36,417 nucleotides of DNA from Paractinoplanes toevensis. Lineage in GTDB: Bacteria; Actinomycetota; Actinomycetes; Mycobacteriales; Micromonosporaceae. Each line of letters opens with the position of its first letter. The stretch's first letter is position 1. Location of the stretch: NCBI RefSeq assembly GCF_018332695.1, contig NZ_BOQN01000119.1, positions 1 through 36,417 of the forward strand, written 5' to 3'. The notes under the pieces are model-generated. The model saw only the letters and a program-made list of their open reading frames with translations. It ran no database searches and was not told where the DNA came from. A program made the position numbers and the translations under genes. Of this stretch, positions 7,983 through 16,732 are shown piece by piece.

Positions 7983-8887
7983 CAGCGGTTCCTGCTTCCG
8001 CGCAGCTGCACGATGTACGCGATGACCATGGTGACCAGGGCCATGATGATCGCGACGGTGGCGGCGTAGTTGTACTGCTGGCCGGCGAAGGTCAGCGAGG
8101 AGGCGTAGAGGTTCGGGGTGAAGAACGTGGTGATCGCGTTCTTGGCCAGCGGGCGCAGGATGCTCGGCTCGTTGAACAGCTGGAAGCTGCCGATCACCGA
8201 GAAGATCGTGGCGATGGTGATGGCGCCGCGGATGGCGGGCAGCTTGATCGCCGTGATGATCTTCATCTGGCTCGCGCCGTCGATCTCGGCCGACTCGTAC
8301 AGCGACGTGGGCACGGTGGCCAGCGCGGAGTACAGGATCAGCATGTTGTAACCGATGAACTCCCAGGTCACGATGTTGCCGATGCTGGCCAGCACGATGT
8401 TCGGGGCGAGCGGGTCGAGCGCGGTACCGAGCCAGTCGTTGATGTTCTTGACCAGGCCGAACTGGTTGCCGTACATGAAGCCCCACATGAGCGTGGCCAC
8501 CACGGCGGGCACCGCGTACGGCAGGAAGATCGAGACCCGGAAGAACGCCTTGCCGTACAGCCGGCCGCTGTCGATCGCGAGCGCCACGATCAGCGCCAGG
8601 GCCAGCATGATCGGCACCTGGACGACCAGGAACAGCGACACCCGGCCGAGTGCCGACCAGAACTGCGAGTCCTGCAGGGCCTTCGTGTAGTTGTCGAGGC
8701 CGACGAACGAGTTACCGCCGACGAGCTGGTTGCGGTACAGGCTCAGGTAGATCGTGTAGGCGATCGGCGCGAGGAAAACAAAAGCGAACACCAGCATGAA
8801 GGGACCGACGAACTGCCAGCCCTTCCAGGACCGGCCTCGCCGCTTCACGCGTACGCCCGGGGGCGCCGCCACCTGGGGAACCGCCAC
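7982..8887 (-). CDS. sugar ABC transporter permease, MalF-type (CUT1)
   Basis: 301 residues. A basic cytoplasmic tail (VKRRGRSWKG) is followed by six predicted membrane helices. The EAA loop reads YESAEIDGASQMKIITAIKLPAIRG in the expected place. It is the first gene of the leftward operon (permease, permease, binding protein, GH42). The GTG at 8887 is chosen because AGAGGTG lies five bases upstream; an in-frame ATG at 8911 has only a weak site. Its promoter region holds the two palindromic operators shared with the divergent LacI gene. Confidence 0.92.
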   Translation of the reverse strand: MAVPQVAAPPGVRVKRRGRSWKGWQFVGPFMLVFAFVFLAPIAYTIYLSLYRNQLVGGNSFVGLDNYTKALQDSQFWSALGRVSLFLVVQVPIMLALALIVALAIDSGRLYGKAFFRVSIFLPYAVPAVVATLMWGFMYGNQFGLVKNINDWLGTALDPLAPNIVLASIGNIVTWEFIGYNMLILYSALATVPTSLYESAEIDGASQMKIITAIKLPAIRGAITIATIFSVIGSFQLFNEPSILRPLAKNAITTFFTPNLYASSLTFAGQQYNYAATVAIIMALVTMVIAYIVQLRGSRNR

Positions 8888-8923
8888 TTCTTCACCTCTT
8901 ACATCTTGCACCCGGTCCTGCGT

Positions 8924-8939
8924 ATGTTTACGTAAACAT
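8924..8939. promoter_or_regulatory. operator OA, ATGTTTACGTAAACAT
   Basis: A 16-bp perfect palindrome 37 bases before the first permease start. It shares its full core with the second copy at 8989-9006. The TTTACGTAAA core with a central CG pair is typical of LacI/GalR-family operators. The gene next to it encodes such a regulator. Confidence 0.8.
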
Positions 8940-8988
8940 GCAGCTCACGGTACCTTGTGCGATTTTGTTTCAGGAAGTTCAACCTCGT

Positions 8989-9006
8989 GATGTTTACGTA
9001 AACATC
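8989..9006. promoter_or_regulatory. operator OB, GATGTTTACGTAAACATC
   Basis: An 18-bp perfect palindrome containing the same 16-bp core as OA. The centres are 66 bases apart. It lies 48 bases before the LacI start, close to where its -10 would be expected, so autorepression is likely. Confidence 0.8.
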
Positions 9007-9054
9007 GTGGTGATAGTTTCACCGCGTGCACGGATCGTCAAGGAGTCCACGCCT

Positions 9055-10083
9055 GTGAACGAAACTCCCTCCCGCCGCCGGTCGCGCGGCGTATCGATGG
9101 CCGATGTCGCCGCCCTGGCCGGCGTGTCCTCGCAGACCGTCTCGCGGGTCTCCACCGGCCATCCCGGCGTGGTCGAATCCACCCGCCGCCAGGTGCTGGA
9201 CGCCATGCGCGAGCTGGGCTACCGCCCCAACAGCGCGGCCCGGGCGCTCAAGAGCGGCGAGTTCCGCACGCTCGGCGTCATCCTCTTCACCCTGGCGACC
9301 ACCGGCAACAGCCGGACCGTCGAGGCCATCGCGGCCCAGGCCGCCCAGGAGGGGTACGCGATCACGCTCATCCCGGTGGCGGTGCCGACCCAGGACGGGG
9401 TGCTCGGGGCGTTCACCCGGCTCGGCGAGCTCGCGGTCGACGGCGTCATCGTGATCATGGAGGTGCACCTGCTCGACGCGGTCGAGCTGCAACTGCCGCC
9501 CGGCGTGCAGGTGGTGGTGGTCGACTCCGACGCCGGCGACCGCTACCCGGTCGTCGACACCGACCAGGCCGACGGCGCCCGGCAGGCCGTCCGGCACCTG
9601 CTCTCGCTCGGACATGCCACGGTCTTCCACGTGACCGGGCCGGCGGAGTCGTACTCCTCCGAGCGCCGGGCCCAGGCCTGGCGCGACGTCCTGACCGAAG
9701 CCGGCCGGCCGGTCCCGCCGGTCGAGCGGGGCGACTGGTCGGCCGCCTCCGGATACGAGGCCGGGCTGCGCCTCGCCGCCGATCCGGCCTGCACCGCGAT
9801 CTTCGCCGCGAACGACCAGATGGCCCTCGGCGTGCTGCGCGCCCTGCAGGAGAACGGCCGCCGGGTGCCGCAGGACGTCAGCGTGGTCGGCTTCGACGAC
9901 CTGCCCGAGTCGGCCTCCTACCTGCCCCCGCTCACCACCGTGCACCAGGACTTCGCCGAGGTCGGGCGGCGGTGCGTGCAGGGGTTGCTGTCGCAGATCC
10001 GCGACGACCGCGGCGAGCCGGGCACCGTACTGGTGCCGACGACCCTGGTGCCGCGGGCGAGCACCGCGCCCCCGCCGTCATAG
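9055..10083 (+). CDS. LacI family repressor of the GH42/transport operon
   Basis: 342 residues, standard for LacI/GalR proteins. The DNA-binding part is MADVAALAGVSSQTVSRVST at ~15-34, with hinge region PNSAARALKSGEFRTLGVI. A periplasmic-binding-protein-like sensor follows (AIFAANDQMALGVLRAL, VSVVGFDDLPESASYLPPLTTVHQ). One oddity is that the usual VSRVLNG helix end reads VSRVSTG here. The GTG start has AAGGAG nine bases upstream and leaves the common short tail before the helix-turn-helix; a longer in-frame ATG at 8938 would place both operators inside or beside the coding region and is rejected. It probably represses the divergent operon and itself through OA and OB until a sugar is bound. 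Its stop overlaps the convergent gene by six bases. Confidence 0.94.
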   Translation: MNETPSRRRSRGVSMADVAALAGVSSQTVSRVSTGHPGVVESTRRQVLDAMRELGYRPNSAARALKSGEFRTLGVILFTLATTGNSRTVEAIAAQAAQEGYAITLIPVAVPTQDGVLGAFTRLGELAVDGVIVIMEVHLLDAVELQLPPGVQVVVVDSDAGDRYPVVDTDQADGARQAVRHLLSLGHATVFHVTGPAESYSSERRAQAWRDVLTEAGRPVPPVERGDWSAASGYEAGLRLAADPACTAIFAANDQMALGVLRALQENGRRVPQDVSVVGFDDLPESASYLPPLTTVHQDFAEVGRRCVQGLLSQIRDDRGEPGTVLVPTTLVPRASTAPPPS

Positions 10084-10464
10084 CCGGTGCGGCTTGGGGA
10101 ACCAGGCCCAGTGGTAGTCGCACCAGACCAGCCCGTCGTAGGACAGCACGGCGGTCCGCCCCGGCACGATGTACCGCCAGCTGGCCCACACCCGGCCCGG
10201 CATCAGCGTCTCGCTGCCGGTCGCCGGCACCACGTCGACCTCGACGACCGCCTCCGGCTCGGGGTGACGGAAGTCGACCGGCCCGGCCCATAGACGCTCG
10301 TAACGCTCGCGGGCGCGGTCCACGACGGCCGCGGTGAAGACCTTCGGATAGTCCTCCGGGCGCGGCCGCAGCTCCCGCAGGGTCACGCCGGTGCCGTCGA
10401 CGGCAAGCTCCCGCAGCAGCGGCTCGAGGCGCCGGCGCAGATCGGCGGGATCCCACTCGTACAC
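10078..10464 (-). CDS. small hypothetical protein
   Basis: 128 residues with no signal peptide or membrane segment. Predicted helices at the N side (PADLRRRLEPLLRELA, VVDRARERYERLW) are followed by strand-rich sequence ending in an aromatic cluster (VWCDYHWAWFPKPHRL). The GTG start is preceded by GGAGGT nine bases upstream. The end overlaps the end of the convergent LacI gene by six bases. No family is recognised. Confidence 0.7.
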   Translation of the reverse strand: MYEWDPADLRRRLEPLLRELAVDGTGVTLRELRPRPEDYPKVFTAAVVDRARERYERLWAGPVDFRHPEPEAVVEVDVVPATGSETLMPGRVWASWRYIVPGRTAVLSYDGLVWCDYHWAWFPKPHRL

Positions 10465-10518
10465 GCTCGGTTCACCTCCGTCCGGCTCGGGCCATCACCG
10501 TACCGACCGGCACCTCCC

Positions 10519-10548
10519 TTGACATCCGCGAACGTCGAGCCGTTGGAT
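10519..10548 (+). promoter_or_regulatory. possible promoter of the secreted hydrolase gene
   Basis: A perfect -35 TTGACA (10519-10524) is followed after 18 bases by TTGGAT (10543-10548), a weak -10. The strong ribosome site GGAGGT follows at 10556-10561. The -35 is convincing; the -10 is not. Confidence 0.35.
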
Positions 10549-10567
10549 GTTACCCGGAGGTAATCAA

Positions 10568-11968
10568 ATGATCACGTGGTCGAAACGAGCCGCCCTCGCC
10601 GTCCTCCTGGCCCTGCCGCTGACCGCCGTGGCCTCCCCCGCCGCGGCCGCCGCCTGCACCGCACCGGTGCCGAGCACGACGCAGCCCGGCTACACCGTCC
10701 TCGACCCGAACTGCGACGTGAACGGCACCCCGTTCACCGCCCTGCCCGGGGCGACCGTCCACACCGGAATCTCCGGCGGCGCGGCCTACCGCATCGAGGT
10801 GCCGGCCGGCTGGAACGGCAAACTCGTGGTGTACGCGCACGGCTACCGCGGCACCGGCACCACCGTCTACGTGGACAACCCCGATCTGCGGCAGCACTAC
10901 CTCGACACGGGCTACGCGTGGGCCGCCTCCAGCTACGCGACGAACGGCTACGACGTGGGGCAGGGCGTGCGTGACTCGTACGCCCTGATCGGTCTTTTCC
11001 GGCAGTTGACCGGTTCTGGCCCGCGCAGCGTCATCATGACCGGTGAGTCGATGGGCGGCCAGGTCACCGCGGTGGCCATCGAGACCTACCCGCGCGCGTT
11101 CGCCGGCGCCATGCCCTACTGCGGGGTCCTCGGCGACACGTCCCTGTTCGACTACTTCCTGGACGCCAACGTCACCGCCGCCGCCCTCACCAAGGTGAAG
11201 ATCGGCTTCCCATCGAGTCCGCCGCCCGACTCCTACCAGGACGAGTGGCGTCGCCAGGTCGCCCAGATCCTGCCCGCCCTCGGCGTGACGACCGGCCGTC
11301 CCCCGGTGCTGACCGCCACCGGAAAGACCTGGTCGGACGTGGTGGAGCGGCGCACCGGCGGCGAGCGGCCCGGCTTCGACGGCGCCTTCTCCTACTGGAA
11401 CACCGCCACCTCGCTGGCCCCGCTCAACGATCTGCCGTTCCTGTTCGGCCTCTACCCCGGCCTGAGCGCGGGCACCTCCAACATCGCGCCCGGCAACGTC
11501 ACCGACAACCGGTTCACCCTCTACCGCAGCACCGACCGGCTCTGGCCGACCACGGCCGAGTGGCGCCTGAACGCCTCGGTCCTGCGCGTACGGCACACGG
11601 CCTCGGCCGACCCGGGCCTGTCCGGCATCCCGCGCGTCGACGGCAACCCGCGCGTCCCGGTTCTCTCCCTGCACGACATCGGCGACCTGTTCGTACCGTT
11701 CTCGATGGAACAGATCTACGCGAAGCGGGCCGCCGCCCACGGCCGGGCCAACCTGTTCGTCTCCCGGGCGATCCGCGGCACCGGCCATTGCGACTTCACC
11801 CAGGCCGAGCTGACGTCGGCCTTCGACGATCTGACCGGCTGGATCCGCACCGGCCACCGCCCGGCCGGCGACGCCATCCTCAACCCCGCCGTCGTCGCCG
11901 CCCCCACGTTCGGCTGCCGCTTCACCCGTGGCACCCACCCGGCGTTCGCCGCTCCGGCCTGCCCCTGA
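10568..11968 (+). CDS. secreted alpha/beta hydrolase
   Basis: 466 residues with a Sec signal peptide (SKRAALAVLLALPLTAVASPAAAA). The nucleophile elbow GESMGG places the serine at residue 161. LSLHDIGDLFVPF and GTGHCDFTQAE near the C terminus look like the acid and histidine regions of the triad. The oxyanion-side strand KLVVYAHGYRG precedes it. Paired cysteines suggest an oxidised extracellular protein. Family-level resemblance is to secreted esterase/peptidase-type hydrolases; the substrate cannot be told. ATG at 10568 with GGAGGT six bases upstream is clearly better than the in-frame start seven codons earlier. It stands alone, possibly with the promoter at 10519. Confidence 0.85.
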   Translation: MITWSKRAALAVLLALPLTAVASPAAAAACTAPVPSTTQPGYTVLDPNCDVNGTPFTALPGATVHTGISGGAAYRIEVPAGWNGKLVVYAHGYRGTGTTVYVDNPDLRQHYLDTGYAWAASSYATNGYDVGQGVRDSYALIGLFRQLTGSGPRSVIMTGESMGGQVTAVAIETYPRAFAGAMPYCGVLGDTSLFDYFLDANVTAAALTKVKIGFPSSPPPDSYQDEWRRQVAQILPALGVTTGRPPVLTATGKTWSDVVERRTGGERPGFDGAFSYWNTATSLAPLNDLPFLFGLYPGLSAGTSNIAPGNVTDNRFTLYRSTDRLWPTTAEWRLNASVLRVRHTASADPGLSGIPRVDGNPRVPVLSLHDIGDLFVPFSMEQIYAKRAAAHGRANLFVSRAIRGTGHCDFTQAELTSAFDDLTGWIRTGHRPAGDAILNPAVVAAPTFGCRFTRGTHPAFAAPACP

Positions 11969-12044
11969 CCTCGGCTTTCGGTGTCGTACTGAGGCCGTCC
12001 GCAGCCCGTCCGGTACTGTTGGGTGGACGTAGGGTTAACGGAAG

Positions 12045-12833
12045 GTGGACGGGGGTATGCGCTCCCTGCCTCGGCCGCGGCCGAGGGCGGCACCGAGCGA
12101 AGGGGACGCGTTGAAACGGACGGCCGGATACTGGCAGCGTGAGCCGTTGCGGAACATCGCCAGGCAGGTCGAGCGCGTCGAGCTGAAACTGGTGGTGCCC
12201 GAGCACGGCGGCCGGTCCCTGGGTCTCGACCCCGACGGCCGGCCGAACCGCCGGGTCTACTTCCTCGACACCCCCGACCTCGCGCTCTACCGGCACGGCG
12301 TGATCATCCGGTTCCGCGACCGGGCCCGCCGCCGGGACGACGCCGTGATCAAGCTGCGACCGGTGCGACCGGGCCGGGTGCCGGGCTGGCTGAAAGACGC
12401 CGACCGGTTCCGGATGGAGATCGACGCGCTCCCCGGTCACGCGGTCTGCTCGGGCGCGCTGAAAAAGGTGCTCGACCGTGGCGAGGTGTCCCGGGCGCTG
12501 TCCGCCGGCCGGCCGCTGACCGGCCTGCTTTCGGCCCGGCAGCGCAAACTCTTCGCCATGTACGCCCCCAAGGGAGTGCACCTGCGCGACCTCACCCTCT
12601 TCGGTCCGATCGACGTGCGCTGCCACAACCTCAAGCTGCGCGGCCTCGACCACGGCCTGACCGCCGAGCGCTGGCGCTACCCGGACGGCTCGGACCTGCT
12701 CGAACTCTCCGCCAAGTGCCCGGTCGACGAGGCCGCCGCGGTGGCGTCCCGCATCTCCACCGCACTGCGCACCTACGGCGTGGCCCCGGCCGGCCACCAG
12801 CGCACCAAGACCGAGATGGCCCTGCAGGCTTGA
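12045..12833 (+). CDS. CYTH/VTC-like triphosphate-tunnel domain protein
   Basis: 262 residues. The signature of the tunnel fold is visible: an N-terminal strand with VERVELKLVVP (~42-52), then VYFLDTPDLALYRHGVIIRFRDRAR (the YFDTPD-x-LY motif), DDAVIKLRPVR, and a late acidic/basic strand LLELSAKCP. Family members bind triphosphate with a metal inside a beta tunnel (inorganic triphosphatase, class IV adenylate cyclase, polyphosphate polymerase domains). The first glutamate of the ExExK signature is not in its normal place, so activity is uncertain. Start choices are GTG 12045 (a TAGGGT lies nine bases upstream), ATG 12057, or TTG 12111, which has a good AAGGGG site; all precede the domain. It converges on the alpha/alpha protein gene nine bases away. 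Confidence 0.8.
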   Translation: MDGGMRSLPRPRPRAAPSEGDALKRTAGYWQREPLRNIARQVERVELKLVVPEHGGRSLGLDPDGRPNRRVYFLDTPDLALYRHGVIIRFRDRARRRDDAVIKLRPVRPGRVPGWLKDADRFRMEIDALPGHAVCSGALKKVLDRGEVSRALSAGRPLTGLLSARQRKLFAMYAPKGVHLRDLTLFGPIDVRCHNLKLRGLDHGLTAERWRYPDGSDLLELSAKCPVDEAAAVASRISTALRTYGVAPAGHQRTKTEMALQA

Positions 12834-12842
12834 AATCCCGGC

Positions 12843-14843
12843 TCATCTCCGGACGATGGTGAAGCCGCCGGGCAGGACCAGGGCGCGCACGGCCGCGTCC
12901 GAGGTGGTGGTGACGGCTCGGCGGTGGCCCGTCGCGTCGTAGGTCTCGACTGTCGCCCGGGCCGCGCCGGTGACGGTGAGCGTCACGGTCCGCGGGGTGG
13001 TGGCGGCGCTGCGGAGCAGGGCCGTGGTGCGGCCGTTGCCGCCGATCACGTAACGGGAGATCAGCGGCTCCAGCATGACCGCGTCCACGATGGCCTCGCC
13101 GCCGGACGCGACGGCCGTCAGCTCGGTGCGACCCGGTGGCAGCTCGTGGGGCAGGGTCACCGGCAGCAGGGCACCGGGTGCCGGTGAGGTGCCCTGCGCG
13201 CCGATGCGATGCCGCAGCACTCCCCCGGGCGACCAGCGGGTGATCGCGGCGCTGCCGGGCCGCAGGTCGGCGACCGGGAGCACCAGGTGGGGCTGGGTCA
13301 GCGCCGGCAGCTGCCAACTGAGGGCAGCACCGGCGGGCATCCGCACGAAGGCGCCGTTGCTGTACGACGACTCCCCGGTCCAGGCCGACGGGGGCGTGAC
13401 CACCGTGGCGCCGCCGGTGAGGACGGCCTGTTCGGCTTCCAGAGTGGTCGTCCCGGCCCGGTCGACGATGTGACCCTGGCGCGCGATGGCCGCCACGTCG
13501 GGGTGGGCGTCCAGGGCCAGCATGCTCAGCAGACCGTGGATCGTGGACTCGGCGCCGGCGTTGCGGTTGACCGTTCCGTCGCCGGCTATACCGTCGACGG
13601 TGCGGCCGGTCGCCGGGTCGTAGGCGGGCACGCCGGCCGCGTTCGCCCCGAAATACCAGGCGGCCACGATCCCGGCGAGCCGGCGGAATCCGGGGCCCTC
13701 CATGGCGATCAGAGACTGCAGGCGCGAGTCGACTCCGTAGGCGATCTGGCTGCGGTCGACCCGGGTGGGCAGGCGTCCGTTGTCCGGGCCGCCGGAGGTG
13801 AGCAGCCAGGGCGTGAAGACCGCGCCGTCGGTCGCCGCCGCCCGCACCAGGCGGTGATCGCCGAGGATCTGACCGGCGCGGGCCAGGGCCGCCGGCATCT
13901 GCGATGCCCAGGCGTGCCAGTCGGAGAGCGAGAGCGCCCAGGGCCGGACGGCGCCGAACGGCCAGGAGCGCGGGCTTCCGCCGGCCAGGGCCGCGATCCC
14001 CTCGGCGAACTGCCGCAGCGCCCGCCGGGCGGCGCCCACGCCGCCGGTCGCCGCGGGCGCGCCGGAAGAACCGGCCGAGACGTACGCGGCGAGGCCGAGC
14101 ACCGCCTCGGCGGTGGCGTCGGCGCCGTCGACGATCAGCCAGGCCGGGGCCCGCGTGCCGTCGACGGTCTGCCAGGTGCCGTAACGGGTGAGGACCTGCC
14201 GGTCCAGGGCGGCGACGGCCAGGTCCAGCCGCTGCCGCAGGAACGCCGCGAAGGCCGGGTCGGCGGTGCGCCAGGCCGCATATCCCTCGCCGAGGGCCCA
14301 CACCGTGCGGGCCAGCCAGTAGGACGGGCCGCTGTCGGACGGGTCGGGCAGCTCCGGCGGTTCGGCGCTCGGGTGGAGGGTGCCGTCCGGCTGCATCCAG
14401 AGCACGACATTGCCGGCGTTCGGTCCAGCCGCGGTCTGCAGGTAGGTCAGACCGCGGAGCAACTCAAACGAGGCGGACCGGCTGCTCACGGCGCCGGTCT
14501 GCTGCCAATGTCGTAGATAGACGACCGCAGCGCGGGCAATGTCGTCGGCGTTGTAGGCGCCTTGGCCGTAAGTGTCGGTGGCCGGGTCATACGGTCCCCC
14601 GCCGATCCGGCGGTAGGTCCCGTCAGGGTTCGGCTCGGCGTAGGTCCACAGCACGCCGAGAGCCGACCCTCCGTAGGTGGTGTGCCCGGCCTGCGCGGGC
14701 GGAGTGATGACCTCGCGCAGGAAGTCGAGGTGGGCGAGGTTGGTGAGGTCGGTCAGGCGGGCCGGCGTCGCCTCAGCCGACGTGGAAGTCAGCGGAGCGG
14801 TCAAGATCAGGCCGCTGCCGAGCAGGACGGATCGGCGCTTCAT
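12843..14843 (-). CDS. Tat-type secreted alpha/alpha carbohydrate-active protein
   Basis: 666 residues. The N terminus MKRRSVLLGSGLILTAPLTS has a twin-arginine character. Residues ~30-445 are helix-rich with repeated aromatic motifs (YNADDIARAAVVYLRHW, SYWLARTVWALGEGYAAW, RQIAYGVDSRLQSL-like, NRNAGAESTIHGLLSMLAL), suggesting an alpha/alpha-toroid glycosidase or lyase fold. From ~460 is a CBM35/6-like beta module (TLEAEQAVLTGGATVV) and then a second beta domain ending GGFTIVRR. No GH family can be named with confidence. ATG at 14843 has AAGGAG upstream and overlaps the GH130 stop by four bases (ATGA), so it is the last gene of the second CUT1 operon and probably acts outside on the same substrate. 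Confidence 0.82.
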   Translation of the reverse strand: MKRRSVLLGSGLILTAPLTSTSAEATPARLTDLTNLAHLDFLREVITPPAQAGHTTYGGSALGVLWTYAEPNPDGTYRRIGGGPYDPATDTYGQGAYNADDIARAAVVYLRHWQQTGAVSSRSASFELLRGLTYLQTAAGPNAGNVVLWMQPDGTLHPSAEPPELPDPSDSGPSYWLARTVWALGEGYAAWRTADPAFAAFLRQRLDLAVAALDRQVLTRYGTWQTVDGTRAPAWLIVDGADATAEAVLGLAAYVSAGSSGAPAATGGVGAARRALRQFAEGIAALAGGSPRSWPFGAVRPWALSLSDWHAWASQMPAALARAGQILGDHRLVRAAATDGAVFTPWLLTSGGPDNGRLPTRVDRSQIAYGVDSRLQSLIAMEGPGFRRLAGIVAAWYFGANAAGVPAYDPATGRTVDGIAGDGTVNRNAGAESTIHGLLSMLALDAHPDVAAIARQGHIVDRAGTTTLEAEQAVLTGGATVVTPPSAWTGESSYSNGAFVRMPAGAALSWQLPALTQPHLVLPVADLRPGSAAITRWSPGGVLRHRIGAQGTSPAPGALLPVTLPHELPPGRTELTAVASGGEAIVDAVMLEPLISRYVIGGNGRTTALLRSAATTPRTVTLTVTGAARATVETYDATGHRRAVTTTSDAAVRALVLPGGFTIVRR

Positions 14844-15913
14844 GGGCGCACTCCTTCGGTGAGTCGGTCCAGGCGAGCCACGCCGATCCGGGAGTCCGCC
14901 ATGCCGTAGAAGACGTAGTGGACTCCGTCGACCTGCTCGATAGCGGTGGGAAAGACGACCCCGGGAACCAGGCCCCGTTGCTCGCCGTCGGCCGAGGGAA
15001 CAAAGATCGGTTCGGGAGTACGGGCGAGAACGCGCCCCGGGTCGGCCGGGTCGAGCAGCATCGCCCCGGCCGCGTAGGTGACGTCCTGACCGGTCGGGTC
15101 CCAGCCGGGCGGGATGTAGCCGGTGGCACCGTGGTGCAGGAGCAGCCAGCCCTCCGGCACCCGCAGCGGCGGCGGCCCGGCCCCGATCTTCAGCTGTTCG
15201 TAGGCGAACTCGGGCTGCGCCACGCACCGGTGACCTCGGAGCCGGACCAGCGCCGTGAGGTCGGCCAGCACCTCGTCCACCGGCACATAGGAGATCCAGA
15301 TCCCGGGCCGCGGATCGGTGACCCCGGCCGGCGGGTGCACCCCTTCGCCGGCCCGGATCAGGCCGAGATCCCACATCGGCCGGTGCAGCATCGCGAAGCT
15401 CAGCTTCCCGTCCGGCCCCGGCACCGCGGAGGGAAAGAACACCGCATCCTTGTTGGGAAACAGGTTCAGGTCGGCGGACAGGTCCGGCTGGTAGCCGAAC
15501 GACACCGGCCCGAGCCGCCGCCACGACGTCAGATCCGCGGAGACGGCCAGGGCGAGGCGAGGACCGAGCGGCCCGAAGGCGACGTACGTCATGACGTGCT
15601 GACCGAGGTCGGGAATCCACGTCGTCCGCGGATCCTCGACGCCCGCGTTGGCGAGGCCCCGCTCCCAGCCCTCGTCCGGCGACAGGACGACGCCCCGGCG
15701 GATGACCCCGACCGGCACGCCGTCGCGAAGTGCGACGGTGGCCAGTCCGATCCGCGACACGTTGCCGGCCGCCACCATCCGGGGCAGCAGGTGCAGTCGC
15801 CCGTCCGGGGTGCGCCCGCTCGCCGGGTTCAGCACGCCCATGGCCTCGAACGGCGACGACAGATCGGGTTCCATGACCACGCCCAGCCGGCTCAGTCCGT
15901 ACGGAATGATCAT
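14840..15913 (-). CDS. GH130 family glycoside phosphorylase/hydrolase
   Basis: 357 residues, the family length, with no signal peptide, so cytoplasmic. Five-bladed beta-propeller motifs of GH130 are visible: GVEDPRTTW (~91-99) with the catalytic-region aspartate, LFPNKDAVFFPSAV, LKIGAGPPPLRVPEGWLLLHHG and VVFPTAIEQVDG. The family cleaves beta-mannosidic linkages, usually by phosphorolysis, sometimes hydrolysis; the subfamily is not assigned. Its start overlaps the upstream permease stop by one base (TGATG), with AAAGG before it. Position behind a CUT1 importer suggests a beta-mannoside or related oligosaccharide enters the cell intact and is split here. Confidence 0.92.
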   Translation of the reverse strand: MIIPYGLSRLGVVMEPDLSSPFEAMGVLNPASGRTPDGRLHLLPRMVAAGNVSRIGLATVALRDGVPVGVIRRGVVLSPDEGWERGLANAGVEDPRTTWIPDLGQHVMTYVAFGPLGPRLALAVSADLTSWRRLGPVSFGYQPDLSADLNLFPNKDAVFFPSAVPGPDGKLSFAMLHRPMWDLGLIRAGEGVHPPAGVTDPRPGIWISYVPVDEVLADLTALVRLRGHRCVAQPEFAYEQLKIGAGPPPLRVPEGWLLLHHGATGYIPPGWDPTGQDVTYAAGAMLLDPADPGRVLARTPEPIFVPSADGEQRGLVPGVVFPTAIEQVDGVHYVFYGMADSRIGVARLDRLTEGVRP

Positions 15914-16731
15914 CAGCCTTTGACCCCGGAGCCGAGGTCGGTGGAGACGAAGTGTCGCTGGAAGGCGATGAAGAGGCCGACCGCCGGGGCCGCGAGGACG
16001 CAGGCGCCGGCCAGGATCGCGCCGAACGGGTTGGCGGCCCGGGACGACACGTTGCTGATGTAGTTGGCCAGCGAGACGGCCAGGGGTTGCATGTCGGCCT
16101 GCTTGGTGACCAGGAACGGCCACAGGAACTCGTTCCACGGCCCGATGAAGGTCAGCAGGACCGCGGTCAGCAGCGCGGGCCGCACCAGCGGCAGCGCCAC
16201 CGACCAGAGGACCCGCAGCTCACCGGCACCGTCGAGGCGCGCCGCCGCGAACAGGTCGTCGGGCAGTTGCAGGAAGAACTGCCGGAAGATGAAGACCGCG
16301 GTGGTGTTGATGGCGAAGGGCAGGATCATCCCGAGGTACGAGTCGGCCAGGCCGTAGCCGCGCACGATCAGCACGTACAGCGGGATCAGCAATAGCTGGA
16401 ACGGGATCACCTGCACGAGCAGGACCAGCACGAACAGGGTCCCGCGACCGCGGAAGCGCAGCCGGGCGAGGGCGTAGCCGGCGAGGACGCCGAACACGAC
16501 GGTGCCGAGCAGGACGCCGCCGGTGAAGATCCCGGAGTTGATCAGCGAGCCGAGCAGGTCGACCCGCGAGTTGATGTCGGCGTAGTTGTCGAGCGTCAGC
16601 CCGTTCGTCGGCAACGCACCGGCGATCGACGTGTCCGGTGCGGACTGCAGCGAGCCGATCAGCATGTAGTAGAAGGGGAAGAGGAAGATCAGCGCCCCGA
16701 GGAAGAGGACGACATAGCGCACCGCTTTCAT
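15913..16731 (-). CDS. sugar ABC transporter permease, MalG-type (CUT1)
   Basis: 272 residues with about six membrane helices, the first directly at the N terminus (VVLFLGALIFLFPFYYMLIG). The ATPase-docking EAA loop reads AARLDGAGELRVLWSVALPLVRPA. It pairs with the MalF-type permease, whose stop is one base upstream of its ATG. It overlaps the GH130 start by one base. The last residues (STDLGSGVKG) are the usual MalG-type tail. Confidence 0.94.
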   Translation of the reverse strand: MKAVRYVVLFLGALIFLFPFYYMLIGSLQSAPDTSIAGALPTNGLTLDNYADINSRVDLLGSLINSGIFTGGVLLGTVVFGVLAGYALARLRFRGRGTLFVLVLLVQVIPFQLLLIPLYVLIVRGYGLADSYLGMILPFAINTTAVFIFRQFFLQLPDDLFAAARLDGAGELRVLWSVALPLVRPALLTAVLLTFIGPWNEFLWPFLVTKQADMQPLAVSLANYISNVSSRAANPFGAILAGACVLAAPAVGLFIAFQRHFVSTDLGSGVKG

Positions 16732-16732
16732 G

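Noticed and set aside
8938..9054. 39-codon N-terminal extension of the LacI gene
   Set aside because: It would cover the operator and lacks a ribosome site; the GTG at 9055 has AAGGAG and leaves a normal family start.
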